A stretch of 64,000 nt of DNA, taken from the NCBI RefSeq assembly GCF_002723955.1, contig NZ_BEWN01000003.1, forward strand, positions 248,001 through 312,000. The letters run 5' to 3'. Made by a program: the position numbers and the translations under genes. Each line of letters starts with the position of its first letter. Within the stretch, counting starts at the first letter, position 1. Source of the stretch: Gluconobacter frateurii (lineage in GTDB: Bacteria; Pseudomonadota; Alphaproteobacteria; Acetobacterales; Acetobacteraceae). This document shows, piece by piece, positions 1 through 9,241 of this stretch. Below the pieces are notes generated by a model. The model did no database searches and had not been told where the DNA came from. It saw nothing but the letters and a program-made list of their open reading frames with translations.

Positions 1-450
1 CTTTCAGCACTACTGGCTGCTGCTGCGTTTGTAGTGTTCGTGCTTGTCCCGGATTTGAAATACCCTCCCAATCCACCTGCTGTTGGCTTGCCGGGAACGA
101 TCAATTTGCGGACCGAAACCTATTTCGGAATGATCCTTCTTTCCCTGTGTGCAGCCGTGGCATCCTTTATGACCGGTCGGCCGCTTGTCCGGCGTCTTGG
201 TGCGTGGAATGGAACACTTGTGTCCATAGTCATGTTCATTGCTCTCATCGCGGCGGTACAGTCTGGAATGCCGGATATCAATGAAGTACCGACGGACCTC
301 CCTGCAACAGTTCTCTGGCGCTTTCGTGAAGCAGCCCTTGGAATGCAGATCGTTCTCTGGGCCACGATCGGGCTGATTTTTGGTCCGATGGCCGGTCGTA
401 TTCTCGATGAACAAGCTGGCCGTACCGGTTCGGCTATGGAAAAATTGTGA
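1..450 (+). CDS. cbtA: CbtA-like cobalt transporter subunit (3' part)
   Basis: Partial gene. The frame is open from base 1, so the GTG at 34 is internal and the true start lies left of the window. The visible 149 residues hold a hydrophobic segment followed by the sequence PDLKYPPNPPAVG, which is typical of CbtA, the multi-helix subunit of the predicted cobalt transporter associated with cobalamin synthesis. Three more hydrophobic segments follow before a short polar C-terminus. The stop codon overlaps the GTG start of bluB by four bases, so the two are probably translationally coupled. The role in cobalt uptake is inferred from the family and from the B12 genes next to it. Confidence 0.75.
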   Translation, partial: LSALLAAAAFVVFVLVPDLKYPPNPPAVGLPGTINLRTETYFGMILLSLCAAVASFMTGRPLVRRLGAWNGTLVSIVMFIALIAAVQSGMPDINEVPTDLPATVLWRFREAALGMQIVLWATIGLIFGPMAGRILDEQAGRTGSAMEKL

Positions 451-1085
451 CGTCTCCTGTGTTTTCTGACGAATTTCGGCTCGATCTCGAGCGTCTTTTC
501 ACCTGGCGCCGGGATGTCCGTCATTTCAGGCGGGATCCTGTTGTGCCTGCACTCCTTGATGATCTGCTTCAGGCGTCAACACTGGCGCCATCCGTAGGGT
601 TGAGCGAGCCTTGGCGTTTTGTTCTGGTAGAGGATCAAGCTCGGAAAGCGGCAGTTCGTAACAGCTTTGAGGTGTGCAACGCACGGGCGCTGGAAGGTTA
701 TGAGGGCGAACAGGCAGCGGGGTATGCTGCCCTCAAACTTGCCGGGTTGGATGATGCCCCTCATCATGTTGCCGTCTTCTGTGAGACTGCTCCAGATCAG
801 GGGCACGGGCTGGGGCGTGCGACCATGCCTGAAACCACCACATGGTCTGCCGTCATGGCGATCCACACGTTTTGGCTTGCCGCAACAGCATCGGGGGTCG
901 GGCTCGGGTGGGTGTCCATTCTGGAGCCTGAAGCCGTTTCAACAATGCTGGATGCTGAACCGGGCTGGGATCTCGTCGCCTATCTTTGTGTCGGGTACCC
1001 GATGGAACAGGCCAATACGCCTGAACTGGAACGCATGGGGTGGGAAAAGCGAAACCCTGAACGCCGCCAGTGGATCAGACGCTGA
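447..1085 (+). CDS. bluB: 5,6-dimethylbenzimidazole synthase
   Basis: A 212-residue flavoprotein of the nitroreductase fold. BluB cannibalises reduced FMN with oxygen to make dimethylbenzimidazole, the lower ligand of vitamin B12. The N-terminal RRDVRHFRRDP block and APSVGLSEPWRF are characteristic of BluB rather than of general nitroreductases, and the length is normal. The GTG start at 447 overlaps the cbtA stop (four bases shared). It converges on the cobC-like gene with an eleven-base 3' overlap. Context of cobalt uptake and a ribazole-phosphatase-like gene supports the B12 role. Confidence 0.92.
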   Translation: MTSPVFSDEFRLDLERLFTWRRDVRHFRRDPVVPALLDDLLQASTLAPSVGLSEPWRFVLVEDQARKAAVRNSFEVCNARALEGYEGEQAAGYAALKLAGLDDAPHHVAVFCETAPDQGHGLGRATMPETTTWSAVMAIHTFWLAATASGVGLGWVSILEPEAVSTMLDAEPGWDLVAYLCVGYPMEQANTPELERMGWEKRNPERRQWIRR

Positions 1086-1638
1086 CGTAGTATAACCTGC
1101 TGCTTCCCTGGGGCATTGATGGAGCAAGAAGATCGGGGCGAATTCCCCGTGCCAAGCCATCCAGCAGACGTAACGGTCCCCCATGGGAAATAACCAACGC
1201 CGGCCGCGCGGCGCGGATCAGGTCTTCCCAGAAAGACTGCACTCGCTCGCGCAGGTTAGTGCCACTCTCCCCTCCTGGAGGAGAAAAGCCTTCCGGATCG
1301 GCGGCCCAGCTATCCAATGCCTCACGCGGCACATCAGCCCAGGTCATTCCTTCCCACTGGCCGAAATTCAGTTCCTGAAGACGCTCATCCTGCGAAACTG
1401 GCAAACTACTATGCTCTGCCAGCTTCCGTGCGACAGCCAAACAGCGCATGGAGGGCGAAGTATAGACGATGGAACAACCAATCCCCTTTGCCAAGGTTAG
1501 CAGACCGGATGCAATAGGCTCCCAGCCCGCCTTTAGCGTCATGTTCTGTCGGCCGTAACAAACGCCTTCGGCACTCTCAACCTGTGGATGACGGGATAGG
1601 AGAACCGGAAGAGTGGAAATTTTCATGTGAAGAAACAT
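1075..1638 (-). CDS. cobC: CobC-like alpha-ribazole phosphatase (histidine phosphatase family)
   Basis: A 187-residue histidine-phosphatase-superfamily protein. The phosphate-accepting histidine lies in LLSRHPQVE near the N-terminus (RHP in place of the commoner RHG), the acid/base region is ELNFGQWEGMTW, and the second histidine is in VISHGGPLRLL. The RHP form and the CYGRQN block resemble CobC, which dephosphorylates alpha-ribazole phosphate in assembly of the B12 nucleotide loop. A second ATG at 1626 (MKIS) could be the start; neither has a clear ribosome site. It converges on bluB, which fits a lower-ligand cluster. A general phosphoglycerate-mutase-like phosphatase is the alternative. 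Confidence 0.75.
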   Translation of the reverse strand: MFLHMKISTLPVLLSRHPQVESAEGVCYGRQNMTLKAGWEPIASGLLTLAKGIGCSIVYTSPSMRCLAVARKLAEHSSLPVSQDERLQELNFGQWEGMTWADVPREALDSWAADPEGFSPPGGESGTNLRERVQSFWEDLIRAARPALVISHGGPLRLLDGLARGIRPDLLAPSMPQGSSRLYYVSV

Positions 1639-1764
1639 GGGGTGGGCGTCTGTTTTCCGTCAACCCACCATGCAAGCGATTTTATCCCATTTCCGGAACA
1701 GCCGTGTGATGTGTAAAGTGCTCGTCATCTCATCAGAACTGCCGTTAAGACATACACTGAGGAC

Positions 1765-3483
1765 ATGATGCACACACTGTCTTTCCGCCTTCGCCTACAA
1801 CTCGCTACGGGTCTGGCAGCTTTCGCTTTCGCGCCTCTGGCAGCAGGTCTTTCCGCTGCACAGGCAGCGACGAACACTGGTGCCTCCGGGCCAATTGATC
1901 CGGCTCGCATGTCCGAGACAATGCGTGTGCTGTCGTCGGATGAATTCGAGGGCCGCGCACCGGGCACGCCAGGAGAAGCTGTTACAGTCAAATGGCTGAT
2001 CGAGCAGTATCAGAAGATCGGTCTTGAACCGGGTGGCGAGAATGGCGGATGGACGCAAAACGTCCCAATGATCCGCACCCGGCCTGACCCAAAGGCAACA
2101 GCGACCGTGACCACACGCGGCCATACTTTGGAGCTGCACCAGCTCAAGGATGTGGCGCTTTCCACGTTGCAGCCCATTCAGCGCCTGCGTCTGTCGCATG
2201 TTCCGCTGGTGTTTGTTGGATATGGTGTGACGGCCCCCGAACGTCGCTGGAACGATTTCAAGCAGGTTGATCTGCACGGTAAGATTGCAGTCTTCCTCGT
2301 CAACGATCCGGATTTCGATGCTGGACCAGAAGAGCCTGTAGCCGGGCGTTTTGGCGGCAAGACCATGACCTATTATGGTCGCTGGACATACAAGTTCGAA
2401 GAAGCAGCCCGTCGCGGTGCTGCAGGTGCGCTGATCATTCATGATACGCCGGGTGCGTCCTACCCGTGGAGCACCGTTGTTGCACCACAGGGTGAGGAAT
2501 ATGACATCCTGCATGGTGACAAGGATCTGAAGTCCGTTCCGCTGATTGGCTGGATCGAAGGCAACGCGGCGCATGCGCTCTTTGCCCAGGCAGGGCTGGA
2601 TCTGGATCGTCTGCGTCGTCAGGCTCGTTCGCCAGATTTCCACCCGGTCAATATCCATGACACGACGTTCTCGCTTGATATGCCGGTCAAGGTGGATCAT
2701 CTCCAGAGCCAGAACGTGATCGGTAAGCTCACAGGCTCGACCTATCCGGACGAGACCGTCATGTTCGGCGCTCACTGGGATGCATTTGGCAAGAGCACAG
2801 ACGCACAGGGCAACACCGTCATCCGCCGTGGCGCGATCGATGATGGCTCCGGCATTGCCGCTGTTCTTGAAATCGCCCGCGCTTTCAAGAATGGTCCGAA
2901 GCCAAAGCGCACGGTGAGCTTTGCGTCCTGGACGGGTGAAGAGCGTGGCCTGTTGGGGTCAAGCTGGTATGTGGCGCATCCCCTCGCCCCGCTGGACAAA
3001 ACTGCTGCCAATCTGACGATGGATGTTCTTCAAATGGCTGGCCCCGCTCATAATGCCTTTATCATTGGTGCCGGTCAGGACACGCTTCAGGATGACTTCT
3101 CTGCCGCAGCCCTGAAGCAGGGTCGTACAACGCAGCCGGAAGCCATGCCGGAGCGTGGCGCATTCTATCGTGCAGACCACCTCCCCTTCGCGCGAGTTGG
3201 CGTGCCCGTTCTGGCCGTGATGGACATGGCTGGCCCATTCGATCTGCTCAATGGCGGAACAGCAGCAGGCAGCAAGTGGCTGACGTCTTACATGGCCTGC
3301 TATCATCAGGCTTGTGATGCCTGGAGCGCCGACTGGGATGTTCGCGGCGCAGCGCAGGACGTCGAAGTTGTTCGTCAGGTTGGTTATAGCGCCGCCTTCT
3401 CGCATGACTGGCCGACCTGGAAGGCTGGTTCGGAGTTCCGGGCTATTCGCGAGAAGAGCGACGCCAACCGCTCGGCTCATTGA
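1765..3483 (+). CDS. Secreted M28-family metallopeptidase with PA domain
   Basis: A 572-residue exported peptidase. Residues 1 to about 35 form a signal peptide ending AAQAA. A protease-associated (PA) domain occupies roughly 120-290, inserted as in many M28 aminopeptidases. Zinc-ligand motifs follow in order: GAHWDAFG (His about 338), DDGSG (Asp about 359), TGEERGLLGS (Glu about 391-392) and FYRADHLPF near 470. The family removes N-terminal amino acids from peptides in the periplasm or outside the cell. It stands alone between divergent cobC and a convergent epimerase, with an inverted-repeat terminator just after the stop. Substrate preference cannot be read from the sequence. Confidence 0.9.
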   Translation: MMHTLSFRLRLQLATGLAAFAFAPLAAGLSAAQAATNTGASGPIDPARMSETMRVLSSDEFEGRAPGTPGEAVTVKWLIEQYQKIGLEPGGENGGWTQNVPMIRTRPDPKATATVTTRGHTLELHQLKDVALSTLQPIQRLRLSHVPLVFVGYGVTAPERRWNDFKQVDLHGKIAVFLVNDPDFDAGPEEPVAGRFGGKTMTYYGRWTYKFEEAARRGAAGALIIHDTPGASYPWSTVVAPQGEEYDILHGDKDLKSVPLIGWIEGNAAHALFAQAGLDLDRLRRQARSPDFHPVNIHDTTFSLDMPVKVDHLQSQNVIGKLTGSTYPDETVMFGAHWDAFGKSTDAQGNTVIRRGAIDDGSGIAAVLEIARAFKNGPKPKRTVSFASWTGEERGLLGSSWYVAHPLAPLDKTAANLTMDVLQMAGPAHNAFIIGAGQDTLQDDFSAAALKQGRTTQPEAMPERGAFYRADHLPFARVGVPVLAVMDMAGPFDLLNGGTAAGSKWLTSYMACYHQACDAWSADWDVRGAAQDVEVVRQVGYSAAFSHDWPTWKAGSEFRAIREKSDANRSAH

Positions 3484-3492
3484 GAGAGAATA

Positions 3493-3530
3493 TCCGAGCG
3501 GATCCTGTGTTTAGTCCGCTCGGAATTCTT
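3493..3530. terminator. Hairpin terminator between convergent genes
   Basis: A perfect ten-base stem (3493-3502 with 3515-3524, arm TCCGAGCGGA) with a 12-base loop follows the peptidase stop and is followed by ATTCTTT. It lies between two convergent genes and could end transcription from both sides. Confidence 0.75.
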
Positions 3531-4421
3531 TCAGGCGATATCCTGCCGGATCCAGTCCGTCACTGAATGATGGACTGGTGCCCAGCCAAGTTCCCGCCTC
3601 GCCTTGTCAGCCCTGACGCGGCTGTTGGAACTCAGGCCAAACACCGCGAGTTCACGGCCCCAGCGCTTGATCGCCTCTTCAGGGGCCCAGTCCTGCGATG
3701 GCCCAAGACCTAAAGCGGCCCCAATCGCATCCGTGATTTCACGAAACGATGCTTCGCCGTTTTCAACAAAGTAAAAGCTGCCAGCTGGCGCTTTCGTAAG
3801 AGCCAGTTCGTATAACGCGGCAACGTCTGCAATATGGACGTTTGACCAGCGACTGAGACCACGGCCGATATGTCGGCTGATGCCGCTTTCCCGGGCCTGC
3901 GCCACGAGAGGCGGAATCTGAACACTCTGCGAAACTGGCCCCAAATGCCTCCCATAGATCATGGTGTTGCACAGAACTACTGAGCGGACACCAGGTGCGG
4001 CATTCCGAATGAGAGTATCGATTGCGATACGCGCAACCTTATCTGGTGCCGGAGCTACGGGGGTTTCTTCCGTAAAAATGGCATCGGAAGGTTCACCGAG
4101 GGCTTCGTCTCCGACTAGGGAGCTGCCGCTTGTATGCAAAAACGGCTTTCCGCTGCCTTCGAGCCCCTTTAAGAGCGCTTCAACCGCGCCACGGTGATCG
4201 CTGTCGGCAGCATTGATTACAGCATCAGCATTCTGCGCCTCAACCATCAGAAGGTCGCTATCGTCGAGGGTACCAACAACGGGTTCGATACCGAAAGATC
4301 GAAGTTCTTCCGCACGGGATTCATTGCGGATCAGACCTCGGATCTGATGCCCTTTTGCGGCGAGATGGGCTGCGACCGAGCCCCCGATATAGCCACTTGC
4401 GCCAGTGATGAAGATTTTCAT
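3531..4421 (-). CDS. NAD(P)-dependent epimerase/reductase (extended SDR)
   Basis: A 296-residue extended short-chain-dehydrogenase-like protein. The Rossmann glycine motif TGASGYIGG is at the very N-terminus. HTSGSSLVGD and MIYGRHLG mark the active-site region; the classical YxxxK is not evident, so it may be an atypical NmrA-like or epimerase-like reductase. I start it at the ATG at 4421, which has GAGGC about nine bases upstream and places the nucleotide-binding strand first. The open frame continues 64 codons further upstream but that part is low complexity and overlaps the regulatory region. It is divergent from a LysR regulator, a common regulator-target arrangement. Confidence 0.8.
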   Translation of the reverse strand: MKIFITGASGYIGGSVAAHLAAKGHQIRGLIRNESRAEELRSFGIEPVVGTLDDSDLLMVEAQNADAVINAADSDHRGAVEALLKGLEGSGKPFLHTSGSSLVGDEALGEPSDAIFTEETPVAPAPDKVARIAIDTLIRNAAPGVRSVVLCNTMIYGRHLGPVSQSVQIPPLVAQARESGISRHIGRGLSRWSNVHIADVAALYELALTKAPAGSFYFVENGEASFREITDAIGAALGLGPSQDWAPEEAIKRWGRELAVFGLSSNSRVRADKARRELGWAPVHHSVTDWIRQDIA

Positions 4422-4540
4422 CTGTTTTGCCTCTGCTTCAGAAAGACTGGAACGTACGGAAAAGATGATCTTTTCTTTGTGAGTTGATAATTCTCTCAAT
4501 CTGCACAAAACTTGTGAATGAAATTCATAGGTGGATTTGC

Positions 4541-5446
4541 ATGGATAATCGCGTCGGAGAAATGCAGGTTTTCGTGCGCGTTGTGGAGAGTGGCAGCTTT
4601 TCAGAGGCTGCACGTCTTTTGAGAATGACGCCCTCGACGGTCAGCAAGCTCATTGCACGCATTGAGGCTCGTCTGGGATTGCGCCTGATTGAACGGTCCA
4701 CACGTCGCCTGTCCGTGACGCAGGAAGGGCAAACCTATTACGCGCGCGCCACCGCTCTGATCGCGGACCTTGATGACATTGAACGCAGCCTTACGACCGG
4801 GAACCTGCAGCCCAAGGGCACGGTCCGGGTGAATGCCTCGGTTGCGTTCGGAACGCTCGGGCTTGAACCCCTTCTGCCTGCTTTCTGGGAGGCTTACCCG
4901 GATATTGTGATTGACCTCTCCCTGTCAGATGAAATGACCGATCTTTATCTGGATCGAACGGATGTCGCATTCCGGGTAGGGCGTTTACAGAATTCAGGAT
5001 TGACCGCACGGCCTCTTGGCTCTGTCCCGCGAAAGATCGTCGCATCTCCTGCCTATCTGGCACGACATGGAACGCCCCAGACACCCGAAGATCTGAGCCA
5101 TCACCGGTGTCTGGGTTTCAACTTCCAACGATCCGCGCCTGTCTGGCCTCTTCATGAAAAAGGCAGGCTGGTTGACCGGTTGGTGCATGGGCCGCTGCTG
5201 GCCAATAATGGGGAGACCGTGCGCAGGCTTGCTCTTCAGGGCGCTGGTCTGGCGCGCTTGGGGGAGTACCATGTGCGGAATGATGTTCAGGCGGGGCGCC
5301 TGATCGAAGTCCTGACGGATGCAGGCATGCAGGATGAGGAAGACATTCATGCGCTTTATCCGGGGGGCCGTCAGAGTCCGCCCCGAGTGAGAGCCTTTCT
5401 GGATTTCATGGTCCCTCGCCTTCAGGATTATCTGGCGATGTCCTGA
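4541..5446 (+). CDS. LysR-family transcriptional regulator
   Basis: A 301-residue regulator. Residues 1-60 form the winged helix-turn-helix (MQVFVRVVESGSFSEAARLL, then TPSTVSKLIARIE). The remainder is a periplasmic-binding-like effector domain. The ATG at 4541 is chosen because the family begins just before this motif; the frame runs 19 codons further upstream. It belongs to the CrgA/DmlR-like subgroup by its RLIERSTRRLSVTQEG segment. The divergent SDR gene is the most likely target; the 119-base gap between them would hold the operator. The 3' end overlaps the convergent symporter gene by 19 bases. Confidence 0.88.
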   Translation: MDNRVGEMQVFVRVVESGSFSEAARLLRMTPSTVSKLIARIEARLGLRLIERSTRRLSVTQEGQTYYARATALIADLDDIERSLTTGNLQPKGTVRVNASVAFGTLGLEPLLPAFWEAYPDIVIDLSLSDEMTDLYLDRTDVAFRVGRLQNSGLTARPLGSVPRKIVASPAYLARHGTPQTPEDLSHHRCLGFNFQRSAPVWPLHEKGRLVDRLVHGPLLANNGETVRRLALQGAGLARLGEYHVRNDVQAGRLIEVLTDAGMQDEEDIHALYPGGRQSPPRVRAFLDFMVPRLQDYLAMS

Positions 5447-6363
5447 GCGTCAGGATTTTTTACTTTCAATGGGCGGGCAGCCCAGAATGTGGCGAGAACA
5501 GACCCTGACACGTTGTGCCATACCGAGAACACAGCTCCCGGAAGAGCCGCAACCGGTGAGAAATACAGTCGACCTAGTGTGGCTGCGAGTGCGGAATTCT
5601 GCATTCCAACTTCAAGGGCCAGTGTTCGGCATACGGACTCATCAAAGCCCAGAAGGCGTCCTCCCCAATATCCTCCCGCAAGCCCGATAGCGTTATGCAG
5701 AACGACGCCCAGCATGAGCAGCGGACCAGCCTGAGCAAGGGAAGGCCCTGCTCCAGCCACCACGCAGCCAATGATCAGCAGGATCGACACCATCGCGATG
5801 GGTGGAAGGGCAGCCTCAACGCGCTTCACCATGCGCTGGCAGAGTGTATTGACGAGCACGCCCGCCAGAACAGGCAATGCAACCATCGTAATGATACTGC
5901 GGAACAGGCCCCAACTATCAACGGATACTCCCGCCGAGACATAAAGGCGGGTCAATAACGGTGTCGCGAAAATTCCAACCAGTGTGGAGAGCGCACTGAT
6001 GCTGACCGACAGAGCGACGTCCCCTTTGGACAGGAAGATCATGACGTTCGAAGCAGTACCGCTCGAAACGCACCCGACGAGGATCATGCCCGTCGCCAGC
6101 GCAGGCGGCATTCCAAGCAGATGCGCAATGCCCCAGGCAGCGACCGGCATCACCAGATAATGGAGGCCCACACCCGCCAGAACAGGATAGGGACGGCGCG
6201 CGATCCGGGAGAAATCCTGCACCGTTAGAGAAACCCCCATCGTGAACATGATGAAAGCGAGAAGTGGCGTGATGATGGGCAGAAGCTTCAGGAATGGTGC
6301 AGGAAATGCAATAGCACCGACTGTCACCAGAATGGCCCAGACAGGGAAAAGGCGTGTCATCAT
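5428..6363 (-). CDS. Bile acid:sodium symporter family (BASS/PanS-like) transporter
   Basis: A 311-residue inner-membrane carrier with about nine or ten hydrophobic helices. The motifs MFTMGVSLTVQDF and LEVGMQNSALA are characteristic of the bacterial bile-acid:Na symporter family, whose bacterial members include carriers of pantoate-like and other organic acids. GCVSSGTASNVMIFL is the conserved cross-over helix region. It is monocistronic, ends inside the 3' end of the LysR gene and is divergent from the M1 peptidase. No substrate can be assigned. Confidence 0.85.
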   Translation of the reverse strand: MMTRLFPVWAILVTVGAIAFPAPFLKLLPIITPLLAFIMFTMGVSLTVQDFSRIARRPYPVLAGVGLHYLVMPVAAWGIAHLLGMPPALATGMILVGCVSSGTASNVMIFLSKGDVALSVSISALSTLVGIFATPLLTRLYVSAGVSVDSWGLFRSIITMVALPVLAGVLVNTLCQRMVKRVEAALPPIAMVSILLIIGCVVAGAGPSLAQAGPLLMLGVVLHNAIGLAGGYWGGRLLGFDESVCRTLALEVGMQNSALAATLGRLYFSPVAALPGAVFSVWHNVSGSVLATFWAARPLKVKNPDAQDIAR

Positions 6364-6564
6364 CTAACGGGACGTCTCCATTCTCGTGCAGTGAGTTTCC
6401 TCATACCGGCATTGGGGAGGTTTTGACACACGTCAGAACGGAGCGGTTGGCAATCAATTCCGCCCTTTCCTGCCCTAACCGAGTATGCGACGTTCAGATC
6501 ACCTTTGAAACACAGCGCCATACGCCGTTTTCGATATTCCTTTTACCGATCAAGGACAGACTTC

Positions 6565-9198
6565 ATGATGCGCCGCCTCCTGGCTCTCAGTACCCTTCTT
6601 GCCGGCCTGCCCTTCACGGTAGCGCATGCCGAAGGCACCTTCTCGTTCCAGCAGACGCCGGGAGAGCTCCCAAAAACGGTCGCTCCGGAAACCTATGTCA
6701 TTGATCTTGAAACTGATCCCGAGCACCTGACCCTCAAAGGGCAGGAAACCATTGACGTGAACGTCCTGACCGATGCGCAGGATATTGTTCTCAATCAGGC
6801 CGGTCTCAAACTTTCCACGGCTATTCTGGATGGAACGCATCACGCCACCATTACCCAGAACGATACAGCGGAAACAGCAACGCTTCATTTTGAGCAAGCG
6901 GTTTCTAAAGGCCCGCATACGCTCGCCATCAGCTATACGGGACCGATCCTCAAGACACCGAACGGCCTGTATATTAACGACTACACCTCAGCCAAAGGCG
7001 AGAAGCGACGGATGCTGGTGACGCAGTTTGAGGTCGCCGATGCGCGCCGGATGTTCCCCGGCTGGGACGAGCCCGCGTTCAAGGCCAGTTTCCAGCTCAA
7101 CGTGACCCTGCCGTTCGATGATGCCGCCGTCAGCAACATGCCCATCATCGGAACCACGCAGCAGGATACGAAAACCAAGCGCGTGTCTTTCGCTCCCACC
7201 CCCCGCATGTCCAGCTATCTACTGGCGCTTGTTGCAGGCGATATGGGCGCAGTCCATGGCGGCGCAGACGGCACGGACATGAGCGTGTATGCACCGGCTG
7301 GTCTTGAGGAACAGGGCCGTTACGCCCTGGAATCCGCCGAGAAGATTCTGCCCTATTACAACACCTATTTCGGCGTGAAATATCCTCTTCCCAAGATGGA
7401 TATGCTGGCCATTCCCGGCAATTATCAAGCCGGTGCGATGGAGAACTGGGGCGCCCTCACCTACATCGACAATGTTCTTCTCTTTGATCCGAAGAACAGC
7501 ACGCCCCGCACTCGTGAACTGATCCACGAAGTTGTTGCGCACGAGATGGCCCATCAGTGGTCGGGCGATCTTGTGACGATGGGCTGGTGGAACAATATCT
7601 GGCTCAATGAGGGTTTCGCGTCCTGGATGGAGATCAAGGTCACGGACAAGCTGAACCCTCAGTGGGACATTTGGCCTCGCCAGCATGACACCCGGGAAGA
7701 AACGATGGCGATTGACGCTCTCGCCACCACACATCCGATCCAGCAGACGATCCATAATGTCAGCGAAGCCAATTCGGCGTTTGACAGCATCAGCTATGGT
7801 AAGGGTGAACTTGTCATCCGGATGCTGGAAGGTTGGCTGGGCGAAGACAAGTTCCGTGATGGAATGCGCGCCTACATGAAGGCTCATGCCTATGGAAACG
7901 CCACCAGTCAGGATCTGTGGAACGCCTTGTCCTCCACATCCGGCGAGGACGTTGCCAAGGTCGCCCGCAGCTTTACGGAACAGCCGGGTATTCCGCTGGT
8001 CAATGTGACGTCGTTCTGCCAGAACGATCAGGCGACTTATACGCTAACGCAGAGCCGCTTCACCATTCATGACCCGCAGGCCCAGCCCTTGACGTGGAGC
8101 ATTCCGGTTGTTGCTGGCGGCCCCGGACTTCCCAGCAAGACGATCGTTCTGGGAACGGAGCCTGTCACCATCACGACGCCGCATTGTGGAGCGCCGTTCA
8201 AGCTCAATCTTGGCGAGAGTGGCTACTATCGCGTCGCCTACGACAAGAATGCGTTCGCTGCTCTTTCTGCCTCCATCAGCAAATTCTCAGCTGTAGACCG
8301 TGCGAATCTGCTTGGGGATCAGTATGCCCTCTTCCGGGCGGGTCAGGCAGGGCTGGCTCCGTATCTGGATCTCGTGGACCGTCTGACGACGGCACATGAA
8401 AGCGATATTGCGGTTCTTGAAGAGATTATCGACCGTCTGGAAACGATTGATCTTTACGAAATTGGCAACCCGGTTCGTGATGATTTCCAGGCTTATGCCC
8501 GAAGCCGTCTGGCCCCCGTTCTGGCGCGCCTTGGGTGGGACGAAAAGCCCCATGAGAATGTTCTGGATACGATGCTGCGTCCATCGGTCATCAGCGCACT
8601 CGGAGCCTTCAACGATCCAAAGGTCACCGCGGAAGCCAAGCGTCGCTTTGCGCTCTGGAAGAATAATCCGGCATCCCTGCGCCCTGATCTTGTCGCCGCC
8701 GTCACAACGATTGCCATGAAAAACGCTGACGAGCAGACATGGGCCTTTATGGCCGACAAGGTTCGCACGACGCAGGCAACCGAGCTGAAACTGCGCTACT
8801 TCGCCGCTCTTGCCAGCGCGACCAATCCGGATCTGATCCGCAAGACTGTTGAACTGGCGTATACCGGCGCCATTCCGAATGGACGGATTGCCCGTTCGCT
8901 CGCTGTCGTTGCGGTTTCTAGCGAAAATCCGGATCTGGTGTGGCAGTTGGTAAAGGAACACGAAGCCAATATCCGCCCCCATCTGGCACCATGGTCACAG
9001 GATGACTTCCTCGCCACAATTGCTGCTCACTCTAACAGCCCGCAGGTTCTGGCCGCTCTGCAGAGCGATCCGTGGGCCACGAAGACAACGGGATCCAAGA
9101 TTGCGACGGCCAAGGCTGTCAATACGATCAACGCCCGTCAGGACGCGATCCGCGCCACCCAGACGCAAATCCACGACTGGCTTTCAACGCATCACTAA
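6565..9198 (+). CDS. Exported M1-family aminopeptidase
   Basis: An 877-residue zinc aminopeptidase with a signal peptide (residues 1 to about 22, ending VAHAEG). The family hallmarks are present: the exopeptidase motif GAMENWGALTY near residue 290 and the zinc site HEMAHQW near 326-330, with the third ligand in LNEGFASW about 19 residues later. A C-terminal ERAP1-like helical domain fills the last 330 residues. The ATG at 6565 is chosen over an in-frame ATG at 6505 because it begins the signal peptide. It probably trims peptides in the periplasm, in line with the secreted M28 and S10 peptidases nearby. An inverted repeat follows the stop. Confidence 0.92.
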   Translation: MMRRLLALSTLLAGLPFTVAHAEGTFSFQQTPGELPKTVAPETYVIDLETDPEHLTLKGQETIDVNVLTDAQDIVLNQAGLKLSTAILDGTHHATITQNDTAETATLHFEQAVSKGPHTLAISYTGPILKTPNGLYINDYTSAKGEKRRMLVTQFEVADARRMFPGWDEPAFKASFQLNVTLPFDDAAVSNMPIIGTTQQDTKTKRVSFAPTPRMSSYLLALVAGDMGAVHGGADGTDMSVYAPAGLEEQGRYALESAEKILPYYNTYFGVKYPLPKMDMLAIPGNYQAGAMENWGALTYIDNVLLFDPKNSTPRTRELIHEVVAHEMAHQWSGDLVTMGWWNNIWLNEGFASWMEIKVTDKLNPQWDIWPRQHDTREETMAIDALATTHPIQQTIHNVSEANSAFDSISYGKGELVIRMLEGWLGEDKFRDGMRAYMKAHAYGNATSQDLWNALSSTSGEDVAKVARSFTEQPGIPLVNVTSFCQNDQATYTLTQSRFTIHDPQAQPLTWSIPVVAGGPGLPSKTIVLGTEPVTITTPHCGAPFKLNLGESGYYRVAYDKNAFAALSASISKFSAVDRANLLGDQYALFRAGQAGLAPYLDLVDRLTTAHESDIAVLEEIIDRLETIDLYEIGNPVRDDFQAYARSRLAPVLARLGWDEKPHENVLDTMLRPSVISALGAFNDPKVTAEAKRRFALWKNNPASLRPDLVAAVTTIAMKNADEQTWAFMADKVRTTQATELKLRYFAALASATNPDLIRKTVELAYTGAIPNGRIARSLAVVAVSSENPDLVWQLVKEHEANIRPHLAPWSQDDFLATIAAHSNSPQVLAALQSDPWATKTTGSKIATAKAVNTINARQDAIRATQTQIHDWLSTHH

Positions 9199-9209
9199 TT
9201 TTTAGAAAG

Positions 9210-9241
9210 AATTTGGGAGGATCATCAGATCCTCCCAAATT
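9210..9241. terminator. Bidirectional hairpin between convergent genes
   Basis: A 14-base perfect stem (9210-9223 with 9228-9241) and four-base loop sits between the convergent M1 peptidase and antiporter genes. Its right arm touches the last base of the antiporter stop region. AT-rich sequence flanks it on the left (TTTTTAGAAAG). Confidence 0.75.

Noticed and set aside
1795-2775. 326-codon open frame on the minus strand
   Set aside because: Antisense to the M28 peptidase, which has clear signal peptide and metal motifs.
7219-7887. 222-codon open frame on the minus strand
   Set aside because: Antisense to the M1 peptidase catalytic domain.
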